Shown here one piece after another: positions 17,448 through 25,978 of a DNA stretch of 64,000 nucleotides. Origin of the DNA: AC-32 sp963704005 (GTDB lineage: Bacteria > Actinomycetota > Thermoleophilia > Gaiellales > Gaiellaceae); NCBI GenBank assembly GCA_963704005.1, contig CAVPGJ010000001.1, positions 868,001 to 932,000 on the forward strand, written 5' to 3'. The notes below the pieces were generated by a model. That model did not search any database. It was not told the DNA's origin and was given only the letters and a program-made list of their open reading frames with translations. The stretch's first letter is position 1. Each line of letters opens with the position of its first letter. Both the position numbers and the translations under genes were made by a program.

Positions 17448-17634
17448 TCGGATTCGCAGTGTAACCAGCGCCTGGGTAAACGCTCACCCGGCGGAGCCGG
17501 GCGAGCTCTCAGACGGCATCGCAAGCGAGGCCTCGACAGGCTGCGCCACGCCCCGTCGGATTCGCAGTGTAACCAGCGCCTGGGGAAACGCTCACCCGGC
17601 GGAGCCAGGCGAGCTCTCAGGGCAGGCTGCGCCA
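17430..17634. repeat. Tandem duplication of the tRNA-Pro 5' end and its upstream region
   Basis: An 83-bp segment at 17430-17512 recurs at 17538-17620 (period 108) with two mismatches. Each copy holds the first 18 nt of the tRNA (reverse strand) plus the region upstream of it and a hairpin B. A third 11-bp scrap (aggctgcgcca) follows at 17624. The second copy lacks the rest of the tRNA, so it is a tRNA fragment, not a gene. Confidence 0.85.
17481..17535. repeat. Two-hairpin palindromic repeat, copy R4
   Basis: Hairpin B is 17482-17506 (CACCCGGC-GGA-GCCGGGCG core). Hairpin A is GGCATCGC-AA-GCGAGGCC (17515-17532). It forms the boundary of the tandem duplication at tRNA-Pro; a second hairpin B copy is at 17589-17614. 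Confidence 0.7.
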
Positions 17635-17663
17635 GGTTCGTGGCGAGTGAATGTCTCGAGCCG

Positions 17664-17960
17664 TTACCCGAGGCGCTTGTAGAGGCGGTCGATCAGGTCG
17701 GGCATCGACTCCAGCTTGCGGGTGATCACGCGCAGGCGGTACTCGCGGAAGTGCTCAGGCTCGACGCCGAGCGACTTTGCGAGCTGGCGGACGACCTTGT
17801 CCGAGGGCACCGGGCGGTTGCCGTGGACGAGGTGGTTCAGGTAGCCGGCCGAGAGCTTCGTCTTGTCGGCGAGCGCACGGTAGGTGACGCCGGTCTCGCC
17901 CATCAGCCGCTCGATCGTCGGGCCGAAAGGCTCCTCGCTGAACTTCCTGCGGCGTGCCAT
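17664..17960 (-). CDS. XRE-family helix-turn-helix regulator
   Basis: 98 residues. The HTH reads TYRALADKTKLSAGYLNHLV, then HGNRPVPSDKVVRQLAKSLG and VEPEHFREYR. ATG 17960 overlaps the proS stop by one base (TGATG), so it is the last gene of the ispG-proS unit. Target genes are unknown. The close linkage to proS and tRNA-Pro is suggestive but proves nothing. Confidence 0.8.
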   Translation of the reverse strand: MARRRKFSEEPFGPTIERLMGETGVTYRALADKTKLSAGYLNHLVHGNRPVPSDKVVRQLAKSLGVEPEHFREYRLRVITRKLESMPDLIDRLYKRLG

Positions 17961-19618
17961 CACACGACTCCTCCCAGCTCGCCGATCGGGACCCGCCGCT
18001 CCTCGCCGCTCGCGCGGTCGCGCACGTCGACGGCCCCGTCCTCGGCGGTCTTCTTGCCGACGGTCACTCGCACCGGACAGCCGATCAGGTCGGCATCGGC
18101 GAACTTCTCGCCCGCGCGCTGGTCGCGGTCGTCGAGGAGAACGTCCGCGCCGGCCGCGTCCAGCACACGCGCCGCCTCGGCCGCCTGCTCCTCCACGCCG
18201 GGGAGAGCAACCACGTGCACATCGTACGGGGCGATCGACCGCGGCCAGACGATCCCCTGCTCGTCGTGGTGCTGCTCGACCGCGGCCGCCATGATCCTGG
18301 CCGGGCCGATCCCGTAGCTGCCCATGATCAGGACCTTCTCGGAGCCGTCCTCGTCGAGGAACGTCGCCCCGAGCGGCGCCGAGTACTGCGTCTCGAGCTT
18401 GAAGATGTGTCCGACCTCGATCGCCACCTGCAAATGAAGATGCCCGCCGCACTCAGGACATGCGTCTCCTTCGCGAATTTCTCGCAGGTCCGCGAACCTG
18501 GGCTCGTAGTCGCGCCCGGCCTGGACGCCGCGGAGGTGGACGTCGTCGCGGTTGGCGCCCACCACGTACTGCCCCTCGCGGAGCGCCTCGTCGGCAATCA
18601 CCTCGACCGAGGCGCCGACCGGGCCGATCGAGCCGCCGTCGGCCCCGAAGGCCTCGCGGATCTCCTCCTGCTCGGCCGGCCGGAAGTCCTCGCCGAGGGC
18701 CTCGAGGAGCTTCATCTCGTTGAGCCGGTCGTCGCCGCGAACGAGGGCGAGGAGGAGGCGCCCGTCGGCCACGACAGGCATCGCCTTCGCCGTCGCACGC
18801 GGGTCGATTCCGAGGAACTGCGAGACGTCCTCGATCGTTCGCTGCCCCGGCGTCTCGATCTCCTGCGGCCCGGGTAGCTCCTCGGGAAAGTCAGGCGGTG
18901 AAGGCCGGCCGAGGGCGATCTCGAGGTCGGCTGCGTAGTCGCCGTTCTCGCAGGTCACGAGCGTGTTTTCGCCCGATCCGGAGGGAGCGAGGAAGTCCCT
19001 GCTGCCGCTTCCGCCCATCATCCCGGACTCGGCCGCGACCTCGTGAGCCTCGATTCCGCACCGCTCGAAGATTCGCGCGTACGCGACCGAGTGCTTGCCG
19101 AAGCTTTCGTCGAGCCCGGCCTCGTCGCGGTCGAACGAGTAGGCGTCCTTCATGACGAACTCGCGAAGGCGGAGCAGGCCGCCGCGCGGACGGGGCTCGT
19201 CACGGTCCTTCGTCTGGAAGTGATACCAGATCTGCGGCAGCTCCTTGTACGAGCGGATCTCCCGCCCGTGGAAAGCGACCGTCTCCTCATGCGTGAGCGG
19301 CAGGACGTAGTCGCGGCCCGCGCGGTCCTTCAGGTGAAAGAGCTCGGGAATCGAGATCCGTCCTGTCGCCTCCCAGAGCTCGGCTGGCGTGAGGACGGGC
19401 ATGAGCATCTCCTGCGCGCCGAACGCGTCGAGCTCCTCCCGGACGATCTGCTCGACCTTCCGGTGGACGCGCCAGCCGAGCGGCATGAACGTCCAGAGGC
19501 CGCCGGCGACCTGGCGGATGAAGCCGCCGCGCACGAGCAGCTTGTGCGAGACGGCCTCGGCCTCGGCCGGATCGTCGCGAAGGGTCGGCAGGAAGAGCTG
19601 TGAGGCCCGGGCGATCAT
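17960..19618 (-). CDS. proS: Prolyl-tRNA synthetase, bacterial type
   Basis: 552 residues. Class II motifs are clear: FMPLGWRVHRKVEQIVREEL, PLTHEETVAFHGREIRSY, WYHFQTKDRDEPRPRGGLLR and MGSYGIGPARIMAA. An editing (INS) domain sits at about 220-400 between motifs 2 and 3, followed by the anticodon-binding domain. The enzyme charges tRNA-Pro, which is encoded just downstream. Length and domain order fit the bacterial form. Confidence 0.95.
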   Translation of the reverse strand: MIARASQLFLPTLRDDPAEAEAVSHKLLVRGGFIRQVAGGLWTFMPLGWRVHRKVEQIVREELDAFGAQEMLMPVLTPAELWEATGRISIPELFHLKDRAGRDYVLPLTHEETVAFHGREIRSYKELPQIWYHFQTKDRDEPRPRGGLLRLREFVMKDAYSFDRDEAGLDESFGKHSVAYARIFERCGIEAHEVAAESGMMGGSGSRDFLAPSGSGENTLVTCENGDYAADLEIALGRPSPPDFPEELPGPQEIETPGQRTIEDVSQFLGIDPRATAKAMPVVADGRLLLALVRGDDRLNEMKLLEALGEDFRPAEQEEIREAFGADGGSIGPVGASVEVIADEALREGQYVVGANRDDVHLRGVQAGRDYEPRFADLREIREGDACPECGGHLHLQVAIEVGHIFKLETQYSAPLGATFLDEDGSEKVLIMGSYGIGPARIMAAAVEQHHDEQGIVWPRSIAPYDVHVVALPGVEEQAAEAARVLDAAGADVLLDDRDQRAGEKFADADLIGCPVRVTVGKKTAEDGAVDVRDRASGEERRVPIGELGGVV

Positions 19619-19633
19619 CGTTGTCGCCTGAGG

Positions 19634-20767
19634 CTACTCCAGTGGGATGAGGCTTGCCTCTGCCATGGCAAGGGCGGCGGGCTTGGCCATCTTGAGGCGC
19701 TTCGGGCGGTGCATGCCGTCGGCGATCCACCTGTCGATCTCGTGGAAGAGCTCGTCGATCAGGATGTCCGAGGAGACCTTCTTCAGCACGCGTCCGTGCG
19801 CGTAGACGAAGCCGACGTCGCGGCCGCCGGCGATCCCGAAGTCCGCGTCCCCCGCCTCGCCCGGCCCGTTGACGGCGCAGCCGAGCACGGCGACCTCGAA
19901 GTGCTGCGGGTACTCGCGGAGCCGCTCCTCGACCGCCTCGGCGAGCGTCTGGACGCCGACGTTGTCGCGCCCGCAGGACGGGCAGGCGATCATCACCGGG
20001 CCGCGCTCGCGGAGGCCGAGCGCCTTGAGGATCTCGTAGGCGGTCTTGACCTCCTCGACCGGGTCAGCCGTCAGGGAGACGCGCACCGTGTCGCCGATCC
20101 CGTCGACGAGCAGCGCGCCCATGCCGACGGCGCTCTTGATCGACCCCGAGAACGGAGTGCCGGCCTCGGTGACGCCGAGATGGAGCGGATACGGGACCTT
20201 CTCGGCCAGCATCCGGTAGGCGCGGATCATCGTCGGCACGTGGCTCGACTTGACGGAGATCTTGAACTCGTAGAACCCGAGGCTCTCGAGCAGGCGCACC
20301 TCCTCCAGCGCCGCCTCGACGAGCGCCTCGGCCTGGTCGCGCTGGGCGACGTCCGCCAGGTGCTTCGGCAGCGAGCCCGAGTTGGCGCCGATACGCATCG
20401 GCATCCCGGCCTTCTGCGCGGCGCGCACGACTTCGGCCACCTTGTCGGGGCCGCCGATGTTCCCCGGGTTGATCCGGACGGCGGCCACGCCCGCGTCGAT
20501 CGCGCGCAGGGCCAGGCTGGCGTTGAAGTGGATGTCCGCAATCACGGGGAGCGGCGAGAGCCGGACGATCTTCGGCAGCGCGTCGGCGTCCTCGCTCTTC
20601 GGCACGGCCACCCGGACGATCTCGCAGCCGGCCGAGGCCAGCGCGGCGATCTGCGCCGTCGTCGCCTCGACGTCGTGCGTCTTGGTCAGCGTCATCGACT
20701 GCACGACGACGGGCGCGCCGCCCCCGATAGCGACGCCGCCTACGTGAATCTGGCGCTCGCTGGCCAC
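19634..20767 (-). CDS. ispG: 4-hydroxy-3-methylbut-2-enyl-diphosphate synthase (flavodoxin/ferredoxin)
   Basis: 377 residues. The [4Fe-4S] cysteines are C262 and C265 (CPSCGRDN) and C297 (GCAVNGPGEAGDADFGIAGG). The N-terminal QSMTLTKTHDVEATTAQI region is typical. This is the penultimate MEP-pathway step, acting downstream of Dxr, which is also encoded in this cluster. It ends 15 bases before proS starts. Confidence 0.95.
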   Translation of the reverse strand: MASERQIHVGGVAIGGGAPVVVQSMTLTKTHDVEATTAQIAALASAGCEIVRVAVPKSEDADALPKIVRLSPLPVIADIHFNASLALRAIDAGVAAVRINPGNIGGPDKVAEVVRAAQKAGMPMRIGANSGSLPKHLADVAQRDQAEALVEAALEEVRLLESLGFYEFKISVKSSHVPTMIRAYRMLAEKVPYPLHLGVTEAGTPFSGSIKSAVGMGALLVDGIGDTVRVSLTADPVEEVKTAYEILKALGLRERGPVMIACPSCGRDNVGVQTLAEAVEERLREYPQHFEVAVLGCAVNGPGEAGDADFGIAGGRDVGFVYAHGRVLKKVSSDILIDELFHEIDRWIADGMHRPKRLKMAKPAALAMAEASLIPLE

Positions 20768-20903
20768 GCAATGAGTCTAGTGGAGCCTGCTTTGGCGGCC
20801 AGCGACAGACGCAGCTATCGACGTCTTCATTCGAAAGGTTGCTCCCCCGGGGCGGCGTGCGGAATCACCCCTGAGACCTCTCCCGCTGCGTAGGCTCTGC
20901 GCC

Positions 20904-21320
20904 GTGACTCTCGACGACGTGCAGTCGCTGATCGACGCACCGTCTCCAGCCGTGCTCACGACCTACCGGAAAGACGGAAGTGCGCTGACCACGCCGGTCT
21001 GGTTCCGCTTCCACGAGAACGCATTCGAGGTCGTTCTGGCCGAGGGTGACGTGAAGCGCCAGCATCTCGCGCGGACTCCAACCTGCCTACTCGTTGTCTT
21101 CGAGGCCGTGCCGCCGTTTCGCGGGGTCGAGGTGAAGGGCGAGCCCGAGTTGGTGGAGGGCGATGTGACGAAGCTGCGAGAGGCAATCGCGGGCCGCTAT
21201 CTGGGAGTCGAGCGGGGTCGCCGCTTCGCCGCCTCGCGCCGGTCACCGCGAGGGACGCTTCTCCGCCTCGTCCCGCAGGAGCCGCGAATCTGGGATCTCG
21301 CGGCCGCGATCGGCGAATAG
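20904..21320 (+). CDS. Pyridoxamine 5'-phosphate oxidase-like / F420-dependent reductase-like protein
   Basis: 138 residues from GTG 20904. AVLTTYRKDGSALTTPVWFR is the usual split-barrel start. KRQHLARTPTCLLVVFEA and VEVKGEPELVEGDVTKLREA follow, as in flavin/F420 split-barrel proteins. Cofactor and substrate cannot be told from sequence. It is the first of four accessory genes between ispG and rseP. Confidence 0.75.
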   Translation: MTLDDVQSLIDAPSPAVLTTYRKDGSALTTPVWFRFHENAFEVVLAEGDVKRQHLARTPTCLLVVFEAVPPFRGVEVKGEPELVEGDVTKLREAIAGRYLGVERGRRFAASRRSPRGTLLRLVPQEPRIWDLAAAIGE

Positions 21321-21377
21321 ACGACCAGTCGGCTGGGCCAGTGTTCCGGCATGACCCCGGGAGCGTCGCGAGTTCGC

Positions 21378-21950
21378 CTACGACGTTGGCTCGACGACTT
21401 TGGTGACGACCCAGCGGTGCTTGCCGATCTTGCGGTCGCGGACGAATCCCAGCTTCTCGTAGGTCGACAGGGCGCCGTGGAAGAGGAAGCCGGCAGGTAC
21501 CGAACCCGCGTCCTCCGGGTAGCCCTCGACCGTGCCGCCGCCGAGACCTGCGATCAGATCCAGCGCTCCGGCGAGCGCCGCCGTGGCGACGCCCTGGCGC
21601 CGATGCCCCTTGCCGACGAAGTTGCAAGCGATCCGCCAGTCCGGCAGGGTCGTGAGGCTCTTCTCGTAGGCGGCCCGGTTCTTGAGCTTCGGCACCTCGT
21701 CCGGAGCGCCGAACTGGCACCAACCCACGCAGTCGTCGCGATCGAACACGAGGGCCGCATGCGCCCTGCCTGTCCGTACCCGTGCGAGCTTGCGTTCCCG
21801 GTTCAGCGCCGGCTCGCGGCTGTCATCCCGATGAAAGCCCATGCACCAACAACCCCCGAAGACGCCGTTATTCGCCTCGACCAGCCTGGCGAACGCATCC
21901 CAGCTCGACTCATCGAGAGCCTCGATCGTGTACCCCGACCCCACCACCAA
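21378..21950 (-). CDS. GNAT-family N-acetyltransferase
   Basis: 190 residues. The acetyl-CoA loop is VGKGHRRQGVATAALAGALD. N-terminal NGVFGGCWCMGFHRDDSR and C-terminal STYEKLGFVRDRKIGKHRWV match a common actinobacterial GNAT subgroup. Substrate unknown. It belongs to the accessory insert of lower GC. Confidence 0.8.
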   Translation of the reverse strand: MVVGSGYTIEALDESSWDAFARLVEANNGVFGGCWCMGFHRDDSREPALNRERKLARVRTGRAHAALVFDRDDCVGWCQFGAPDEVPKLKNRAAYEKSLTTLPDWRIACNFVGKGHRRQGVATAALAGALDLIAGLGGGTVEGYPEDAGSVPAGFLFHGALSTYEKLGFVRDRKIGKHRWVVTKVVEPTS

Positions 21951-22055
21951 CTCAGCCTAGCCCGCCGGCACTCGTAGCACCGGCTGCGCGAGTGTTCGCG
22001 CGGACCCCCTGAACTCAGTCGCGTTCCTGATGGATCCATCGAGCGCCAGAATGGG

Positions 22056-22646
22056 ATGGTGGAGGATGCACCGGAGCTGATGGTCCGCGATGCAGCACAG
22101 TGGCGCGCTTGGTTGGCGAGGCACCATGATTCCTCGGCGGGGATATGGCTCGTGCTGGCCAAGAAGAAGACGGTCCAACCGACCAGTCTCAACCACGATC
22201 AAGCGCTTGAAGAGGCACTGTGCCACGGCTGGATCGACGGCCAACTCCGCGGCCGCGACGCCGACACCTACTATCAGCGCTTCAGTCGCCGCCGCAGGCG
22301 CAGCGGCTGGTCGAAGCGGAACATCGAGATCGCGGAGCGGTTGATCGCAGCAGGTCGCATGCACCCAGCCGGGATCGCCGAGCTGGAGAGTGCGAGAGCC
22401 GACGGTCGAAGCGAAGCCGCCTACGCGGGCTCTGCCAGCATCGAGGTGCCTGACGATCTCGGCGCTGCACTGGCCGCCGAGCCGAAAGCGCTCGCAATGT
22501 TCGAGAACCTGAGCCGCCAGAACCGCTACGCGATCCTCTATCGGATCAGTACCGCCAAACGAGCGGAAACGCGAGAACGCAGAATCATGCAGTTCGTCGA
22601 AATGCTGGCCCGCGGCGAGACGATCTACCCACAGAAACGCACCTGA
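22056..22646 (+). CDS. YdeI/OmpD-associated-family protein
   Basis: 196 residues. It shows WLARHHDSSAGIWLVLAKKK, EALCHGWIDGQLRGRD and YYQRFSRRRRRSGWSKRNIE, the hallmark YdeI core, then a C-terminal four-helix piece (TAKRAETRERRIMQFVEML). Members are linked to stress and bacteriocin tolerance in some bacteria, but the biochemical role is unclear. ATG 22056 or GTG 22059 could serve as start. Confidence 0.8.
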   Translation: MVEDAPELMVRDAAQWRAWLARHHDSSAGIWLVLAKKKTVQPTSLNHDQALEEALCHGWIDGQLRGRDADTYYQRFSRRRRRSGWSKRNIEIAERLIAAGRMHPAGIAELESARADGRSEAAYAGSASIEVPDDLGAALAAEPKALAMFENLSRQNRYAILYRISTAKRAETRERRIMQFVEMLARGETIYPQKRT

Positions 22647-22674
22647 TCAACGATCAGGCGTCAGGTCATCCGCA

Positions 22675-23367
22675 TCAAGGCGTCTTCGGAAATCCCGGGA
22701 TGCGATGGATGAAGGCGTCGCGCTTCTCGCCCTTGAGCCGAGACTCCTCGGTCCAGGTGCGATCGGAGATCGTCTGGTGGTCGAGGAGGTACTGCGCCTT
22801 CTCGGCGTCCGGCAGGGACTTCCATTCCGGGGCATTCTTCGTCTTCTTCGGCTTCGGCGTCGCAGCCTCCGCCTCCGGCTCGGTCTCCTCGACCGGATCG
22901 CCAGTCACCTCGACGATGGCGACGACGATCGGGGTCTCGCCACTCTCTGTGTTTCCGGTCAGGACATTGTTGCGGCGGATCCCTTCCTCGCGGGCTTTCC
23001 TGATCCTCTCGAGATCCTTCTCGTGCGAACGGCCAACTCTTAAAGAGTGGTCGATGCGATTGCAGAGGCGGTGCGCCAGGATGGCGTTGTCCACGGTCGC
23101 CTTGCCGCCATCTTTCTTGTAGACCGGGAAATGCTCGAGGGTGGGCATCCAGTCGCTCCTCCAGTCGCTCCAGTCGTTGGTGACCTGCGCGAAGTAAGAC
23201 GCGCCCCCGAGCTCCTCCGGGCAGAAGCATTCGGGCATCTTGCATGCGAGCTCCGTGATGTAACCCTGTTCCGCTGCCCTGATGAGCTCTCGCTTCTTCA
23301 CGCCGAGCGCCTTCAACTCGGCTGCAACGGCTTGGCCGCGTTCAGGATCCCGCTCGACCCTCGACAT
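22675..23367 (-). CDS. HNH-like (His-Me finger) protein of unknown role
   Basis: 230 residues. CKMPECFCPEELGG gives a Cys cluster. PTLEHFPVYKKDGGKATVDN followed by AILAHRLCNRIDHS has the H...N...H spacing of an HNH nuclease core. A charged linker with an Ala/Pro/Lys stretch and a C-terminal Trp-rich piece (APEWKSLPDAEKAQYLLDHQ) follow. A nuclease is likely, but restriction, homing or repair roles cannot be separated. Its codon use is less GC-biased than neighbouring housekeeping genes. Confidence 0.55.
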   Translation of the reverse strand: MSRVERDPERGQAVAAELKALGVKKRELIRAAEQGYITELACKMPECFCPEELGGASYFAQVTNDWSDWRSDWMPTLEHFPVYKKDGGKATVDNAILAHRLCNRIDHSLRVGRSHEKDLERIRKAREEGIRRNNVLTGNTESGETPIVVAIVEVTGDPVEETEPEAEAATPKPKKTKNAPEWKSLPDAEKAQYLLDHQTISDRTWTEESRLKGEKRDAFIHRIPGFPKTP

Positions 23368-23525
23368 GTTCCAACGTTATGTCGTCTGACACCCCGCAGC
23401 CGTTGGGTCAAGCGATATGGCTGCAGCCTGGGCCAGCGTTCTGTCATCCGAAAGCCGAGCCGGCGGCGGCGGCCGCCGCGACCGACATGGCGGGCGCGGC
23501 TCACCCCGGCTGAGAGTTCACTCCT

Positions 23526-23571
23526 CCGCGGAAAGTCGTCATGGCCCCGAAGGGGCCGGACTTTCCGCGGC
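23526..23571. terminator. Long nested hairpin directly after rseP
   Basis: A perfect 12-bp outer stem (23526-23537 with 23559-23570, CCGCGGAAAGTC) encloses a perfect 6-bp inner hairpin GGCCCC-GAA-GGGGCC (23543-23557). It lies one base from the rseP stop codon and probably terminates the rpsB-to-rseP operon. Confidence 0.7.
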
Positions 23572-24810
23572 TCAGCCCCCGTGCAGGTTTCCGATGTCGT
23601 TCGAGAGGCCGATCACGTAGACGAACAGGATCAGGGCGATTCCGATCATCGAGACCCGTTCGTAGACGGCCCGGCCGACCGCCTTGCCGCGGATGCCCTC
23701 GATCAGCGAGAAGGCGATGTGGCCACCGTCGAGCGGCAGCAGCGGCAGGAGGTTCAGGAGCGCGAGCGAGAGGCTGATCAGGGCCAGGATCGCCAGGTAG
23801 TCGCGGTAGCCCTGGTGCACCGCCTCGCTCGAGGTGCGCACGATCCCCACCGGCGTCGAGATCTGCTTGCGGTTCTGGGGCGAGGTGACGTGGACGAGCC
23901 AGCTCCCCATCGCCTTGGCCACGTAGCCGACGTCCTTGCCGGCCAGGCCGACCGAGGTCAGCGGCCCGTAGCGCTTGTAGCGCACGATCGCCGGGCGGAA
24001 GCCGAGGATGTAGGTGCCGCTCTGTTTGACCGGCTTGGCCGGCGGGAGCTCGACGTAGTTGCCGTTACGCTGTACCGAGAGCACGAGCGGCTTCCCGCCG
24101 CTCGTCTTGATCGCGTCCCGGACCTGCGAGAAGCTGGTCGTCGGGATCCGGTTGACCGCCATGATCGTGTCGCCGGACTTGAGGCCAGCGTGCGCGGCCG
24201 GCGTGCCCCGGTCAACGGCGTCGACGCGGCGCGAGGCTGCGGACGGGATGCCGACCATGTAGACGACCGCGAGCAGGAGGACGGCGAAGAGGAGGTTCGT
24301 CGCCGGGCCGGCCGAGATCACGGCCACCTTCTTCCAGGTGCGCTGGCGCCAGTACGACTCCGGGCCCAACGCGTCCTCGAGCTCGTTGACGCCACGGCGG
24401 GCTGCGCGATTGGCGCTCGATGAGAGGCGCGCCTCGGCGAGCGCGTGCTCGAGCTCCTTGAGCGCCGCTCGCGCCGCGTCGAAGTCACCCTCGGCTACCG
24501 GACGCTTGACGCGGTCTACCGCCGGCAAGAGCTTCGGTTCTTCGTAGAGCGCGGAGCCGAAGTACAGGTCGAGGTCCGACGGCGCCGGCCGGTGCATCCC
24601 GGGGATCTTCACGTAGCCGCCGAGCGGGATCATGCCGATCCCGTACTCGACGCCGTTGCGCACGCGCTTCACCAGCGCCGGCGGGAAGCCGATGTAGAAG
24701 CGCCGCGGCCGCATTCCGACGGCGAGCGCGGTGAAGAAGTGGCCCGCCTCGTGGATCAGGATCAGGAAGGCGAGGCCCGCGATCGCGACGACCACCGTCA
24801 CGCGAAGCAC
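23572..24810 (-). CDS. rseP: Site-2 intramembrane metalloprotease (RseP/RIP)
   Basis: 412 residues. The zinc site HEAGH is at residues 20-24 and the second metal motif is LLPLLPLDGGHIAF near the C-terminus. A PDZ domain lies between (RGTPAAHAGLKSGDTIMAVN). It has several membrane segments. Compared with short S2P proteins it has an extra helical insertion (about residues 85-150) in the first periplasmic region. It cleaves anti-sigma factors or signal-peptide remnants in the membrane. It is the last gene of the rpsB-tsf-pyrH-frr-uppS-cdsA-dxr run. Confidence 0.92.
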   Translation of the reverse strand: MLRVTVVVAIAGLAFLILIHEAGHFFTALAVGMRPRRFYIGFPPALVKRVRNGVEYGIGMIPLGGYVKIPGMHRPAPSDLDLYFGSALYEEPKLLPAVDRVKRPVAEGDFDAARAALKELEHALAEARLSSSANRAARRGVNELEDALGPESYWRQRTWKKVAVISAGPATNLLFAVLLLAVVYMVGIPSAASRRVDAVDRGTPAAHAGLKSGDTIMAVNRIPTTSFSQVRDAIKTSGGKPLVLSVQRNGNYVELPPAKPVKQSGTYILGFRPAIVRYKRYGPLTSVGLAGKDVGYVAKAMGSWLVHVTSPQNRKQISTPVGIVRTSSEAVHQGYRDYLAILALISLSLALLNLLPLLPLDGGHIAFSLIEGIRGKAVGRAVYERVSMIGIALILFVYVIGLSNDIGNLHGG

Positions 24811-24883
24811 CTCAGCTTTGTGCGGGCTGGTTGAGAGCGGACGCGGAACAAGCTCTCAGGGTGAAACCGGACGCGTAGCGTGG

Positions 24884-25942
24884 TCATGCGGGGACGCCCC
24901 GCTCCGCGAGGCGGCGGGCCTCGGCGTCGGCGTCGACCAGGTCGTCGAGGTCGCGTGCGGGTGCGCCGTCGACCTCGGCCAGCGTCTCCTCGACCGCCGC
25001 GGCGATCCCGAGGAAAGGAAGCCGCCCGTCCAGGAACGCCGCCACCGCGACCTCGTTGGCCGCGTTGAACACGCACGGGTAGGTCCCGCCCTCCTCCCCG
25101 GCCTGGCGCGCGAGCGCGAGCATGGGAAAGGTGTCGGAATCGGGCGGCTCGAACTCGAGCACCAGGCCCTGCGAGAAGTCGAGGGGCGGCACGGGAGTCG
25201 CCGTGCGCTCCGGGTAGGTCAGCGCGAAGGAGATCGGCACGCGCATGTCGGGGTAGCCGAGGTGCGCGAGGGAAGCGCCGTCGCGGAAGCGCACCAGCGC
25301 GTGGACGACCGACGTCGGCTGCAGCACGACCTCGATCCGCTCGTACGGAAGGCCGAAGAGGAAGTGGGCCTCGATCAGCTCCAGCCCCTTGTTGGCGAGC
25401 GTGGCCGAGTCGACGGTGATCTTCGGGCCCATGCTCCAGGTCGGGTGCGCGAGCGCCTCCTCCGGCGTGACCTCTTCGAGCTCCTCGCGGCGCCGGCCGC
25501 GGAAGGGGCCGCCAGAAGCGGTCAGGACGAGCGAGTCGACCTGCTCGGGCGTCCGGCCCTCGAGGCACTGGAAGGCGGCGGAGTGCTCGCTGTCGACCGG
25601 GAGCAGCAGGCCTCCACCCCGCTCCTGCGCCCGAAGCGCCAGCTCGCCGGCCGCGACCAGGCTCTCCTTGTTGGCGAGCGCGAGGGTGACGCCGCGCTCG
25701 AGCGCCCAGAGCGTCGCCGGCAGGCCCGCGAAGCCGACGACCGCGTTCAGGACGACGTCCGGCTGCGCCCGCTCCAGCAGTTCCGTCAAGTCGCCCCCGA
25801 TCTGGGTCAGCGGAGCGAGCCCGTCGACGGGCTGGGAGCCGGATGCGGCGGCAACGAGCTCGAGCTCGGGATGGCCTGCGACGATCTCGAGCGCCTGGCG
25901 GCCGATGGAGCCTGTGGCCCCCAGGAGGGCGACGCGTTTCAT
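24884..25942 (-). CDS. dxr: 1-deoxy-D-xylulose-5-phosphate reductoisomerase
   Basis: 352 residues. The NADPH motif LLGATGSIGRQALEIV is at the N-terminus. The active site shows NKESLVAAG, PVDSEHSAAFQCL, LTASGGPFRG and HPTWSMGPKITVDSATLANK. First committed step of the MEP isoprenoid pathway. Somewhat shorter than E. coli Dxr (398), with a reduced C-terminal domain but all catalytic segments present. Confidence 0.95.
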   Translation of the reverse strand: MKRVALLGATGSIGRQALEIVAGHPELELVAAASGSQPVDGLAPLTQIGGDLTELLERAQPDVVLNAVVGFAGLPATLWALERGVTLALANKESLVAAGELALRAQERGGGLLLPVDSEHSAAFQCLEGRTPEQVDSLVLTASGGPFRGRRREELEEVTPEEALAHPTWSMGPKITVDSATLANKGLELIEAHFLFGLPYERIEVVLQPTSVVHALVRFRDGASLAHLGYPDMRVPISFALTYPERTATPVPPLDFSQGLVLEFEPPDSDTFPMLALARQAGEEGGTYPCVFNAANEVAVAAFLDGRLPFLGIAAAVEETLAEVDGAPARDLDDLVDADAEARRLAERGVPA

Positions 25943-25978
25943 TCCATTCGAAGTGTACGGCTGAAAGCCGTCTGCGGA

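Noticed and set aside
24832..24858. TGAGAGC-N13-GCTCTCA inverted repeat between dxr and rseP as a repeat-family copy
   Set aside because: The stem is short, the tip is large and the flank and second hairpin are missing; it may be a weak internal terminator at most.
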